From positions 124,001-188,000 of the forward strand of contig NZ_OY764865.1 of the NCBI RefSeq assembly GCF_963668515.1: a stretch of 64,000 nucleotides of DNA. Direction: 5' to 3'. The DNA is from an uncultured Ilyobacter sp. GTDB lineage: Bacteria > Fusobacteriota > Fusobacteriia > Fusobacteriales > Fusobacteriaceae. The position numbers and the translations under genes are program-made. Positions 16,813 to 25,302 of the stretch are shown piece after piece. The notes under the pieces are model-generated. The model saw only the letters and a list, made by a program, of their open reading frames with translations, was not told the DNA's origin and searched no databases. How positions within the stretch are numbered: the stretch's first letter is position 1; the number at the start of each line of letters is the position of its first letter.

Positions 16813-18057
16813 CTAAATATTTTTTTTACCTTTCTTATCCTGGTTATGAGTCTTATGCAATACATTTTTAACCCATTTTATTACCTTATCTTTCTTGCTA
16901 CGTTTTCTATGAGTATATTCTAGCACCGTATCCACGAGAAAATCTATGTCCTCTTTGCTGTGATTAGAGCTGAGAGATATACGTATCCTCGGAGTTGTAA
17001 CAGTTGGCTTTCTTATTGCCGGAGCCATTATTCCATGATCTTTCAGAAAGACACTGAGCCCTAGTGTTTCCTCATTATCTCCAACGACCACAGGCACTAT
17101 CTGGGTAGTGCTTTCTAGGGTATCTATCTCTGCTTCTTTAAGTCTAGAACGCAGATAGTCACCTAAATATTTCAAATGCTCCCTTCTACTTTTTTCGTTC
17201 TTTGTAAGCTTCATAGCTTCTAAACTGGCTCCAACCACTACCGGTGGCATAGATGTTGTATAGACAAGACTCCTGCAGTGGTTGATCAGATAATCTATGA
17301 TCTCCTTTGAGGCTGCAACATAGGCTCCCTGGGAACCGTAGGCCTTTGAAAATGTACCCATATTTATATCCACCTCTTCAAGTATACCTAGTTCTTCAGC
17401 TAGCCCCAGGCCCTCTTCTCCCAAAACCCCACCACCGTGAGCTTCATCTATCATAAGAGTAACATCATACTTTTTTTTAAGTCTCACTATCTCTATTAGG
17501 TTAGCTTTGTCTCCGTCCATGCTAAACACAGAATCCACAACAATTAGAGCACGCTTATAGCCTTTTCTAAACATTCTGAGTTTATTCTCTAGGTCTTTCA
17601 TATCATTGTGCCTAAATCTAATCATTTTGGCTCCACTTAGACGTATCCCATCATATATGCTCGCATGATTCAGCTTGTCACAAAACACCACGTCATTTTT
17701 CCCTACTACAGTGGATATTATCCCTAGATTGGCATCATATCCACTGTTAAAAATAAGTGCAGCATCTTTCTTTTTTTCAGATGCAATAAGTTCTTCTAGC
17801 TCTTTATAAAGAGATGCAGTTCCTACAACTACACGGCTGGCTCCACTTCCCATTCCATATTTTTCAAGGGCATCTTTAGCAGCCTCTATTATTCTCCTGT
17901 CATCTCTAAATCCTATATAGTTACTAGAAGAGAAATCCAAATATTTATTCTCTTCCATCCATATATATTTTCCCTCCAGTTTTTCTATATCTTTGATCTC
18001 TCTGAAAAGCCCCTCCCCTTTCAGGGAAACCAGCTTTTCTTTTATCTCTTTCATCAT
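16813..18057 (-). CDS. PLP-dependent alpha-oxoamine synthase (BioF/KBL-like)
   Basis: A 414-residue fold-type I PLP enzyme of the group containing 8-amino-7-oxononanoate synthase, glycine C-acetyltransferase and 5-aminolevulinate synthase, which condense an amino acid with an acyl-CoA. Visible are SSSNYIGF, GSGASRVVVGT, FNSGYDANLG, LMIDEAHGGGVLGE (PLP aspartate), and the Schiff-base lysine in GTFSKAYGSQGAYV. The C-terminal IMAPAIRKPTV resembles BioF more than KBL, but no other biotin gene is near. The last 25 or so residues (HRKRSKKDKVIKWVKNVLHK onward) are a basic extension beyond the usual end. It stands alone between two terminators and has a good promoter. Confidence 0.8.
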   Translation of the reverse strand: MMKEIKEKLVSLKGEGLFREIKDIEKLEGKYIWMEENKYLDFSSSNYIGFRDDRRIIEAAKDALEKYGMGSGASRVVVGTASLYKELEELIASEKKKDAALIFNSGYDANLGIISTVVGKNDVVFCDKLNHASIYDGIRLSGAKMIRFRHNDMKDLENKLRMFRKGYKRALIVVDSVFSMDGDKANLIEIVRLKKKYDVTLMIDEAHGGGVLGEEGLGLAEELGILEEVDINMGTFSKAYGSQGAYVAASKEIIDYLINHCRSLVYTTSMPPVVVGASLEAMKLTKNEKSRREHLKYLGDYLRSRLKEAEIDTLESTTQIVPVVVGDNEETLGLSVFLKDHGIMAPAIRKPTVTTPRIRISLSSNHSKEDIDFLVDTVLEYTHRKRSKKDKVIKWVKNVLHKTHNQDKKGKKNI

Positions 18058-18112
18058 ACTTGACCTCCGTTAGTCACTATCTGCCAAAGCATATTTTCAC
18101 TGCTATAACTAA

Positions 18113-18141
18113 AGTATAACCCCTTGTTCTTTTTTTGTAAA
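18113..18141 (-). promoter_or_regulatory. Promoter for the BioF-like gene
   Basis: TTTACA (18136-18141), 17-base spacer, TATACT (18113-18118) on the minus strand, about 56 bases before the ATG. Confidence 0.65.
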
Positions 18142-18167
18142 ATCTTTAATAAAGTTTACCTATATCA

Positions 18168-18195
18168 TAAAAAAAGAAGCCATCTAAGGCCTCTT
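18168..18195 (-). terminator. Terminator after nusB
   Basis: AAGAGGCC/GGCTTCTT (one G-T pair), 18174-18195, 6-base loop, followed by TTTTT on the minus strand. It overlaps the nusB stop codon by two bases. Confidence 0.8.
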
Positions 18196-18592
18196 ATTTA
18201 TTTACTATTTTAGCCAAAACTCCGTTGATAAACTCATGAGACTTTTCTTCACCGTATTTCTTGGCAAGTTCCACAATTTCATTTATGACTATTTCATAAC
18301 CTACGTCTTCTTTTAAAAGTTCGTATGTCGCAAACTTTAAAAGTGTCCTTTCAACATTTCCTATTCTGTCTAGTGTCCATCCAGTCATATTTTCCTCGAT
18401 GGTTCTTTGGATTTCAGCTTTATTTTCTGTCACCCCATTGGCATATTTTTCCAAAAATTCCTGTCCTGCTTTGCTCAGCTTAAAATCATCTCTTGAAATA
18501 AAATCCTCAAGGACTTCAGTTGCGTCGACCTCATTTAATTCAGCTTCAAACAGAAGTTTAAAAAATTCTTCTCTTGCTGTTTTTCTACTCAT
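18194..18592 (-). CDS. nusB: Transcription antitermination factor NusB
   Basis: A 132-residue all-helical NusB. It opens SRKTAREEFFKLLFEAEL and ends with the family's YGEEKSHEFINGVLAKIVNK; the middle has DRIGNVERTLLKFATYELL and the VVINEIVELAKKYG-type segment (IVINEIVELAKKYG). NusB with S10 (NusE) assembles the antitermination complex on boxA of rRNA operons. It is the last gene in the accB-accC-asp23-amaP-DUF2273-nusB run, an arrangement in which nusB commonly follows Asp23-type genes in Firmicutes. The ATG follows AGGTAGGAG. Confidence 0.93.
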   Translation of the reverse strand: MSRKTAREEFFKLLFEAELNEVDATEVLEDFISRDDFKLSKAGQEFLEKYANGVTENKAEIQRTIEENMTGWTLDRIGNVERTLLKFATYELLKEDVGYEIVINEIVELAKKYGEEKSHEFINGVLAKIVNK

Positions 18593-18604
18593 ACTCCTAC
18601 CTTT

Positions 18605-18817
18605 CTAGTCTTCTTTTAATCTCGTAATCAGTATTTTTTTTATTCTTTTTATTTTTTCCATATCTCCAAGATTATATCCTAGACATGTTATTGCCAATAC
18701 GATAAGCATCTTCACAAATCCATATTGTATCAGAATAAGACCAAAAAGAAAACCCCCTAAAGCTCCTAAATATTTTTTTCTATTTACTAAAAATTCCTCT
18801 ATAAATTCCGCAACCAC
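18605..18817 (-). CDS. DUF2273 small membrane protein
   Basis: A 70-residue protein with two closely spaced hydrophobic segments (YLGALGGFLFGLILIQYGF and VKMLIVLAITCLGYNLG) ending in a basic tail. It matches the short DUF2273 proteins that accompany Asp23/Gls24 and AmaP genes in Gram-positive bacteria. The start is a GTG whose G is the last base of the amaP stop codon TAG, so translation is probably coupled; AGAGGTG lies nine bases upstream. The likely role is in anchoring or envelope stress with AmaP and Asp23; no enzymatic function is apparent. Confidence 0.8.
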   Translation of the reverse strand: MVAEFIEEFLVNRKKYLGALGGFLFGLILIQYGFVKMLIVLAITCLGYNLGDMEKIKRIKKILITRLKED

Positions 18818-19350
18818 TATTCATCACCTCTCTCAGACCTAAAACCAGAAGTAGCCTTCCTTTTAATAAGCTTAGAAACCTTAACTTCTACGTTCTCCAC
18901 CTCTACTCCAAGATACTCAAAAACATAGTCTTTAATCTGACTCTGCAGATCTAATATATTTTTTGATATTTCACTGTCAGTATAAGCATCTACCTTTACC
19001 GTAATAAATAGCTTTTTTCTTTTTATTTTATTCGAAGGTCTTATATTTTTTATGTCCGGGCTAGACCCCACTATTTCCTTCACTAGATTATTTACAGAAG
19101 ATGATGATACAGTAAGCTTTCCATTTTCAGTCTGTATCTCATAATCTTTTGGTTTTTCAAAATTAGAAAGAAATTTTTCAATAGTTAAAAGAAGATAAAT
19201 AGCAGATAGACCTATGAGGGCTCCCCTGAAGGCATAGCTATAAAAATCTACATTGTAAAAATATTCCGGTATAATCCCTAAATAGATTCCTCCAAGAGAA
19301 ATTATAAATATACCTACCCAGGCAAGGGCAAATATTAATTTTCTAACCAT
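18817..19350 (-). CDS. amaP: Alkaline shock response membrane anchor protein AmaP
   Basis: A 177-residue protein with two N-terminal membrane segments (about residues 4-24 and 38-58) and a C-terminal Asp23-like domain (NGKLTVSSSSVNNLVKEIV to VEVENVEVKVSKL). In staphylococci AmaP tethers Asp23 to the membrane. I start at the ATG at 19348-19350, six bases after GGAGGG; an ATG two codons earlier touches the ribosome-binding site. It is separated from asp23 by a strong hairpin that may lower its expression relative to asp23. Confidence 0.85.
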   Translation of the reverse strand: MVRKLIFALAWVGIFIISLGGIYLGIIPEYFYNVDFYSYAFRGALIGLSAIYLLLTIEKFLSNFEKPKDYEIQTENGKLTVSSSSVNNLVKEIVGSSPDIKNIRPSNKIKRKKLFITVKVDAYTDSEISKNILDLQSQIKDYVFEYLGVEVENVEVKVSKLIKRKATSGFRSERGDE

Positions 19351-19365
19351 TCTCATCCCTCCAAA

Positions 19366-19396
19366 ATTAAAAGATTAGAGGCGGAAACCGCCTCTA
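19366..19396 (-). terminator. Internal terminator between asp23 and amaP
   Basis: TAGAGGCGG/CCGCCTCTA with a 3-base loop (19376-19396), followed on the minus strand by ATCTTTTAATTTT. It lies three bases past the asp23 stop and 16 bases before the amaP ribosome-binding region. Confidence 0.75.
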
Positions 19397-19398
19397 TT

Positions 19399-19776
19399 CT
19401 AATCTAAAATTTCAATTTCTTCTTCCGCTTCTGCTTCTGCTTCTTTTATTTTAACATCTTGTACGTATATATTTACTTCTACAACCTTTAGTCCAGTTAA
19501 TTCAGTTATGTTCTTAATAACTGCTTCCTGTACCTCTCCTGCCACTTCTGGGATAGAATATCCGTACTCTACTACAATAAACACCTCTATACTGCACTCT
19601 TTTTCTCCCACCTCTACCTTTACTCCGTGGGTTGGTCTCTTTTTACCCAATATTTTATTTACTTCGTCTGCTACTCCTCCGGCTAGTTTAAAGACTCCGT
19701 CTACATCCACAGCAGCCTTTGCAGATATTACTTTTACTACGTCATCAGCAATTTTGATATTTCCTAATTCGCTCAT
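19399..19776 (-). CDS. Asp23/Gls24 family envelope stress response protein
   Basis: A 125-residue soluble protein of the Asp23/Gls24 family: IADDVVKVISAKAAVDVDGVFKLAG, VEVFIVVEYGYSIPEVA and VVEVNIYVQDV are the conserved beta and alpha elements. Members form abundant membrane-associated assemblies with AmaP and respond to envelope or alkaline stress. The tail is unusually acidic (EAEAEAEEEIEILD). I start at the ATG at 19774-19776, seven bases after GGGGGG; the longer frame begins inside that site. It follows accC and precedes amaP, with a hairpin between, so it may be the most expressed gene of the set. Confidence 0.88.
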   Translation of the reverse strand: MSELGNIKIADDVVKVISAKAAVDVDGVFKLAGGVADEVNKILGKKRPTHGVKVEVGEKECSIEVFIVVEYGYSIPEVAGEVQEAVIKNITELTGLKVVEVNIYVQDVKIKEAEAEAEEEIEILD

Positions 19777-19841
19777 AAAACTACCCCCCATAAATTATAT
19801 CTATAAAAATATCTTTAAAAAAATAAGATGTTTTCCTTTAT

Positions 19842-21194
19842 TTATTTTTTATTTTTATCAAAATATTCCTCTATGAAACTGGTGTATACATCACCTTTTT
19901 GATATGCTTCATTTTCAATAACCTGAAGATGGAAAGGTATCGTAGTATCCACTCCTTCTATTATATACTCTTCAAGGGCTCTTTTCATTCTTATGATAGC
20001 TTCTTCCCTGTCTGAACCATGAACTATGAGCTTGGCAATCATAGAATCATAATAAGGACTTATCACATAACCCTGATATGAATGAGAATCTATTCTTACT
20101 CCTATTCCCCCTGCAGGGATGTAGGTCTCGAGAGTTCCTGCTGACGGCATAAAATTATTCACAGTGTCCTCTGCGTTTATTCTACATTCTATGGCATGTC
20201 CCATTATAACTACATCATCCTGTGTAACAGTGAGTTTTCCCCCAGCTGCAGCTATAATCTGCTCTTTTATGATATCCACTCCTGTTACCATCTCTGTTAC
20301 AGTGTGTTCTACCTGTATTCTTGTATTCATCTCCATAAAGAAGAAATCATTATTTTTGTCCACTAAGAATTCAAGGGTTCCCGCTGAATCATAATTTATT
20401 GCCTTAGCCAATTTTACTGCAGCCTCACCCATTGCAACTCTAACATCTTCAGGAAGGATGGCAGAAGGTGCCTCCTCTATAAGCTTTTGATGTCTTCTCT
20501 GTATAGAACAGTCCCTCTCCCCCAAGTGAACTACGCTTCCATGTTTATCCCCTATAATCTGTATCTCGATATGTCTCGGATTTTCCACAAATTTTTCTAT
20601 GTATACATCAGGATTACCAAAGGCAGCCTCGGCCTCATTTTGTGCAGCGACCATATTGGTTGCCAGTTCATTATCATTTTTAGCGATTCTCATTCCCTTT
20701 CCACCGCCTCCGGCAGTGGCCTTTATCATTACAGGGTAACCGATTCTTTCATTTACCTCTTTTTTTGCTTCTTCTATATTTTTAATGAGTCCAGTACCTT
20801 CAGTAAGAGGAACTCCGTTTTCAACTGCTGTTTTTCTTGCAGTTGCCTTGTCACCCATATTTATTATACACTCAGGGCTAGGACCTATGAAAACTATGCC
20901 GTGCATCTCACATATTTTTGCAAACTGAGCATTTTCAGCTAAAAACCCATATCCTGGATGTATGGCATCTGCACCTGTAATCTCAGCTGCAGATATTATA
21001 TTAGGTATTTTAAGATATGACTCTGTACTTTTTGTAGGTCCTATGCACACTGACTCGTCTGCTATTTTCACATGAAGACTGTCTCTGTCAGCCTCTGAAA
21101 ATACAGCAACTGTCTTTATCCCTAACTCTTTTGCAGCCCTTATGATCCTGACGGCTATCTCTCCTCTATTGGCAATTAAAATCTTATTAAACAT
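19842..21194 (-). CDS. accC: Acetyl-CoA carboxylase, biotin carboxylase subunit
   Basis: A 450-residue ATP-grasp biotin carboxylase. The N-terminal domain has [21 protein letters not shown], the ATP-grasp domain has the glycine-rich [16 protein letters not shown], the [22 protein letters not shown] segment and the metal-site [23 protein letters not shown] motif in pieces, and the C-terminal domain has [12 protein letters not shown]. It carboxylates biotin on the carrier protein using bicarbonate and ATP, the first half of malonyl-CoA formation. The gene follows accB by 26 bases with TAGGAGG before its ATG. Its partner AccB encoded here lacks the biotin-accepting lysine, so AccC may act on a different carrier. 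Confidence 0.93.
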   Translation of the reverse strand: MFNKILIANRGEIAVRIIRAAKELGIKTVAVFSEADRDSLHVKIADESVCIGPTKSTESYLKIPNIISAAEITGADAIHPGYGFLAENAQFAKICEMHGIVFIGPSPECIINMGDKATARKTAVENGVPLTEGTGLIKNIEEAKKEVNERIGYPVMIKATAGGGGKGMRIAKNDNELATNMVAAQNEAEAAFGNPDVYIEKFVENPRHIEIQIIGDKHGSVVHLGERDCSIQRRHQKLIEEAPSAILPEDVRVAMGEAAVKLAKAINYDSAGTLEFLVDKNNDFFFMEMNTRIQVEHTVTEMVTGVDIIKEQIIAAAGGKLTVTQDDVVIMGHAIECRINAEDTVNNFMPSAGTLETYIPAGGIGVRIDSHSYQGYVISPYYDSMIAKLIVHGSDREEAIIRMKRALEEYIIEGVDTTIPFHLQVIENEAYQKGDVYTSFIEEYFDKNKK

Positions 21195-21220
21195 TATTAT
21201 CCTCCTAAATCAACTTTTTA

Positions 21221-21640
21221 CTAGTCTAACTCTACTAAAACAAGATTCTTTCCGTAATCTGCAAGGCTTCCCTCTTCTAAAAGTATCTCTTTCACAGTAC
21301 CTGCATAAGGAGTTGTCACCGGGCTATTCACACCAATTGTTGAGATATAACCTATCTCCTGCCCCTCTTTTATCTTATCTCCTACTTTTATCATGGCTTT
21401 TCCACCCTTAATATGGTAAGAAAACTTTCCTACATTATAAGATTTCACCTCTTTGTATTTTTTTGTTTCCTCTACCTCATTATCACTCTCTAGAACTTCT
21501 ACCTGCTGCGGTGCGGCAGGAACAAGTTTCGGTCTTTTAAGCACTATTTTCAGATCTTCACTTTCAAAATTGATCTCAGTAAGGCTTGTATCATTTAATA
21601 TCTGCATTAAATCTTCTACATTATTTATATCATGCTTCAT
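21221..21640 (-). CDS. accB: AccB-like biotin/lipoyl carrier protein without the biotinyl lysine
   Basis: A 139-residue protein in the accB position before accC. Residues 1-37 look like the BCCP N terminus (DINNVEDLMQILNDTSLTEI, ESEDLKIVLKRP), a linker follows, and residues 70-139 form a biotinyl/lipoyl-type barrel (IKVGDKIKEGQEIGYIS, YAGTVKEILLEEGSLADYGKNLVLVELD). The hairpin turn that normally reads EAMKM with the biotinylated lysine reads STIGVNSPV (100-108), with G103 in the lysine position. The DNA at 21310-21340 is clear and in frame, so this is not a shift. It cannot be biotinylated at the usual place; it may be a structural or regulatory partner of AccC, with another BCCP elsewhere. 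Confidence 0.8.
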   Translation of the reverse strand: MKHDINNVEDLMQILNDTSLTEINFESEDLKIVLKRPKLVPAAPQQVEVLESDNEVEETKKYKEVKSYNVGKFSYHIKGGKAMIKVGDKIKEGQEIGYISTIGVNSPVTTPYAGTVKEILLEEGSLADYGKNLVLVELD

Positions 21641-21675
21641 AAAAAAGGTCCTCCTATATATCTGTTTTACGTTTC

Positions 21676-21704
21676 ATTTTATCACAAATAAAATACTGTT
21701 TCAA
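21676..21704 (-). promoter_or_regulatory. Promoter for the accB-accC operon
   Basis: TTGAAA (21699-21704), 17-base spacer, TAAAAT (21676-21681) on the minus strand, 36 bases before the accB ATG. Confidence 0.75.
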
Positions 21705-21737
21705 GAAATTATTACACACGTAATCTTAACTGCTTTA

Positions 21738-24700
21738 CTATTTTATGACTATATTTTCAATTCCTAAAAGTTCTACTACCTCACTTATAAAATACTTAGA
21801 GGGAGTTACACGGTAGTTTTTATCCAGCTCCACCGTTTTTTTCTCATCTTTTTCTCTGAGGGCTAGATATATCCTGTGGTCTCCCTGGTGTCTTGAGATT
21901 ATCTCTTTTAGCGCAGGTAGTTTTGGCTTGTCTTCCTGGTCTATGAGAATATATACTTTGAACCTCGGCATCTCTCCTATCTCATCTAGGGGCCGAACTT
22001 CTCTTATTATGATTTTTTTTTCCTCATGTCCACCAAAATGGTCTGTCTGAACCACCCCTTCTACATAGAGGGGTGCTCCGTCTAAAAGATAGTGCCCCAT
22101 CTTTTGATAGTCTCTGGGAAAAGCAACTGCTCCTATTCTACCATAATAATCTTCCAAATCAAAAACTCCCATTACCTGCCCGCTTTTTTTGGTTATCACC
22201 TTCTTCAAGTTTCTAACCATTCCATAGGTTTTTATATGAACAGGCATATCACTGACTATATCTTTTATCTCAGTAAGTCTGTAGGCCTTAAGCATCTGAC
22301 GATATTTATCCAAAGGGTGTCCCGTAAAATAAAACCCCAGAAACTCTTTTTCCCCTGTCAGGAGATTTTCCATTTTATACTCTTCCACAGATGGCATCTG
22401 GAATTTTTCAATAGTTGCCCTAGCTTCCCCAAAGAGGTTCATCTGCTGTATATCATCTTCTTTCATTACCTTGGTTGCATAATTTAAGGCCTTTTCCATA
22501 CTTTCGTATTTCTGCCTTCGGTTACCGGGTATGGAATCAAGGGCCCCTGAAAGTATGAGGGCTTCAAGCGCTTTTTTATTTACACCCTCTTTTTTGCCTC
22601 TTGTTACAAAATTTTCAAAGGTTGTATAATCCCCGTTTCTAGCGTGTTCAGCCTTTATTCTTTCTATAAGGGTTTCACCTACATTTTTTATGGCAGACAT
22701 CCCAAATCTTACTAGATCGCCGTCAACTATAAATCTGCTGCTTATTCTGTTTATATTTGGAAGAGCCACTTTTATACCGTGTTCCTTGGCATCTTCCACA
22801 TAAACAGCCAGTTTTTCTATATTATTCCTTTCAGAAGTCATCAAGGCTGCATAATAGTGTTTCGGGTAACATCCTTTAAAATAAGCTGTCCAATAGGCCA
22901 CAAGAGCATAGGCGGCCGAATGGGATTTGTTGAATCCATAGCCTGCAAATTTATCGATGAGGTTAAAAATCTCAGTGGCTTTTTCCTCTGAATAACCTTT
23001 TTTAATAGCCCTCTCCACAAATTTATTTCGATTTTCTTCCATTATAGCCATGTTTTTCTTACCCATGGCCCGTCGTAGTAGGTCCGCTTCTCCTAGTGTA
23101 TAATCAGCCATTATGTTGGCTATTTTCATTACCTGTTCCTGGTAAAGTATCACTCCGTAGGTCTCTTTCAGTACATCTTCAAGGGACTGGTGAGGGTATC
23201 TTATTGCAGCCCTTCCGTTTTTCACCTCTATAAAGTCATCTACCATCCCTGAACCTAGAGGCCCCGGCCTGTAGAGGGCAAGTACCGCAATTATATCTTC
23301 AAATCTGTCCGGTTTCAGCTTCATAAGAAGTTTTCTTATGCCGCGGGATTCTAGCTGAAACACCCCTAATGTATCGCCTTTCTGAAGAAGTCTATATACT
23401 TCTAAACTGTCTAGCGGTATTTTATTTAGATCTATCTCCTCATTGGTATCTTCCCTTATATAGTCCACAGTTCTCTGAAGTATGGTGAGATTTCTAAGAC
23501 CTAAAAAATCCATTTTCAGCAGACCTAGCTCTTCTAACTCCTTCATCTGGTACTGAGTGGACACAATCTTGGTTTTTGTGTCGCTGTATAGGGGGACATC
23601 ATCTGTAAGGGGATCTTTTGTTATTACAACCCCTGCTGCATGTATAGAGGCGTGCCTTACCGTATTTTCAAGCCTTTTAGAATATTCTATTAACTCTTGT
23701 GACTCACTGTCCGTCTCATATACCGCTCTTAGCTCTTCTACCTCTTTGAGAGCTCGATCAAGACTAAAAAATGCAGGGATGAGTTTGGCTATTTTGTCTA
23801 CCTTGAATAAGGGAACATTCATTACCCTTCCAACGTCTCTTATTGCGGCTCTAGCTTTCATAGTTCCAAAGGTTATTATCTGGGCGACCCTGTCTTTTCC
23901 ATATTTTTCTCCCACATAATCTATGACCTCTTGCCTTCTTTCCTGACATATATCTATATCTATATCTGGCATGGATATTCTTTCAGGATTAAGAAATCTT
24001 TCGAAAATAAGGTTATATTTCATCGGATCAAGCTCTGTTATTCCAAGGGCATAAGCTACCATACTTCCAGCAGCAGATCCTCTTCCTGGACCCACTGGTA
24101 TCCTGTTCTTCTTTGCGTAATCAATAAAATCCCACACTACTACAAAGTAGCCTGCATAATCCATCTTATTTATGACATCTAGCTCATATTCGACTCTTTC
24201 TATAACTTCTCTTTCCAGATCATTTTCATATCTTTTCTTCAATCCCTGGTAGACCAATTTCCTCAAAAATTCCCCTATACTGTCCACACAGGTTGGAATC
24301 TTGTACTCTGGAAATTTAAATACCCCAAACTCTAGCTCTAGGTTACACCTATCAGCTATCTCCACCGTATTGTCTACAGCTTTCTCATACTTCCCCAACT
24401 CTTCTAACATCTGTTCCCTGTTTTTTAGAAAAAGCTGGTCTGTCTCTATTTTCATTCGTTTTTCATCTGAAATTTTACTTCCTGTCTGGACACATATGAG
24501 AATATCCTGGAGGGTGTGGTCTCCGTAATAAACATAGTGAGTGTCATTGGTGGCTACAACTTTCAAATCATGTTTTTTAGCAAGGGTATAGAGGTCATCG
24601 TTTAACTTTTCCTGCTCCTTTATTCCGTTAGACTGAAGTTCTACATAAAAATCGTCCCTACCAAAAATTTCAATATATTCATTTACTGCCTTGTCTAAAT

Positions 24701-25154
24701 TTTCTTCACTTTCCCCATCTAATATTCTTCTAGAAAGTTCTCCTTGCATACAGGCGGAAAGAGCTATTATCCCTTCACTGTACTTTGCGAGGATCTCCTT
24801 ATCTATACGGGGTCTATAATAAAAGCCTTTAAGATAAGCCTCTGATGAGAGCTTCATGAGATTTTTGTATCCTACCTCATTTTTAGCCAGCAGTATCAGA
24901 TGAAAATTTCTCCCGTTTTTTTCCCCCATGGAAAATTCCGAAAGATAAGCCTCCATTCCCACTATGGGTTTTATCCCCTTTGAAAGCGCCTTCTTATAAA
25001 ACTCCACAGCACCGAACATATTTCCATGGTCAGTAATAGCCATAGCCCGCATTCCAAGTGCCTTAGCTCTATCTAGGTATTCATCTATCTTCCCCACTCC
25101 GTCGAGGAGGCTGTATTCAGTATGTAAATGTAGATGTACAAAGTTATTCTTCAT
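21738..25154 (-). CDS. dnaE: DNA polymerase III alpha subunit (DnaE)
   Basis: A 1138-residue replicative polymerase catalytic subunit. The PHP domain opens with FVHLHLHTEYSLLDG and ITDHGNMFG; the polymerase core has GPGRGSAAGSMVAYALGITELDP, the catalytic PDIDIDIC aspartates, YRPGPLGSGM and GYGFNKSHSAAYA; then a tandem HhH part, an OB fold (about residues 985-1060) and a short C-terminal domain. It is DnaE, not PolC, since it has no proofreading exonuclease. I start at the ATG at 25152-25154, six bases after AGGAGAGG; an ATG two codons earlier abuts that site. A TATAAT lies at 25184-25189 with a poor -35. It appears monocistronic. Confidence 0.95.
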   Translation of the reverse strand: MKNNFVHLHLHTEYSLLDGVGKIDEYLDRAKALGMRAMAITDHGNMFGAVEFYKKALSKGIKPIVGMEAYLSEFSMGEKNGRNFHLILLAKNEVGYKNLMKLSSEAYLKGFYYRPRIDKEILAKYSEGIIALSACMQGELSRRILDGESEENLDKAVNEYIEIFGRDDFYVELQSNGIKEQEKLNDDLYTLAKKHDLKVVATNDTHYVYYGDHTLQDILICVQTGSKISDEKRMKIETDQLFLKNREQMLEELGKYEKAVDNTVEIADRCNLELEFGVFKFPEYKIPTCVDSIGEFLRKLVYQGLKKRYENDLEREVIERVEYELDVINKMDYAGYFVVVWDFIDYAKKNRIPVGPGRGSAAGSMVAYALGITELDPMKYNLIFERFLNPERISMPDIDIDICQERRQEVIDYVGEKYGKDRVAQIITFGTMKARAAIRDVGRVMNVPLFKVDKIAKLIPAFFSLDRALKEVEELRAVYETDSESQELIEYSKRLENTVRHASIHAAGVVITKDPLTDDVPLYSDTKTKIVSTQYQMKELEELGLLKMDFLGLRNLTILQRTVDYIREDTNEEIDLNKIPLDSLEVYRLLQKGDTLGVFQLESRGIRKLLMKLKPDRFEDIIAVLALYRPGPLGSGMVDDFIEVKNGRAAIRYPHQSLEDVLKETYGVILYQEQVMKIANIMADYTLGEADLLRRAMGKKNMAIMEENRNKFVERAIKKGYSEEKATEIFNLIDKFAGYGFNKSHSAAYALVAYWTAYFKGCYPKHYYAALMTSERNNIEKLAVYVEDAKEHGIKVALPNINRISSRFIVDGDLVRFGMSAIKNVGETLIERIKAEHARNGDYTTFENFVTRGKKEGVNKKALEALILSGALDSIPGNRRQKYESMEKALNYATKVMKEDDIQQMNLFGEARATIEKFQMPSVEEYKMENLLTGEKEFLGFYFTGHPLDKYRQMLKAYRLTEIKDIVSDMPVHIKTYGMVRNLKKVITKKSGQVMGVFDLEDYYGRIGAVAFPRDYQKMGHYLLDGAPLYVEGVVQTDHFGGHEEKKIIIREVRPLDEIGEMPRFKVYILIDQEDKPKLPALKEIISRHQGDHRIYLALREKDEKKTVELDKNYRVTPSKYFISEVVELLGIENIVIK

Positions 25155-25255
25155 ATGCATCCTCTCCTATATTTTTCAGTTAGATTATACCTCATATATA
25201 TATTTTTTGCACTACATAGTTGATCCATAAAAAACAGCTATAAAAACTAAAAGAG

Positions 25256-25289
25256 TTAAAAACAAAGACCGCCTCATAATGGGCGGCCT
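25256..25289 (-). terminator. Terminator after the 586-residue gene
   Basis: AGGCCGCC/GGCGGTCT (one G-T pair; 25266-25289) with an 8-base loop, followed by TTGTTTTT on the minus strand. Confidence 0.8.
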
Positions 25290-25302
25290 GATTATGAATA
25301 TT

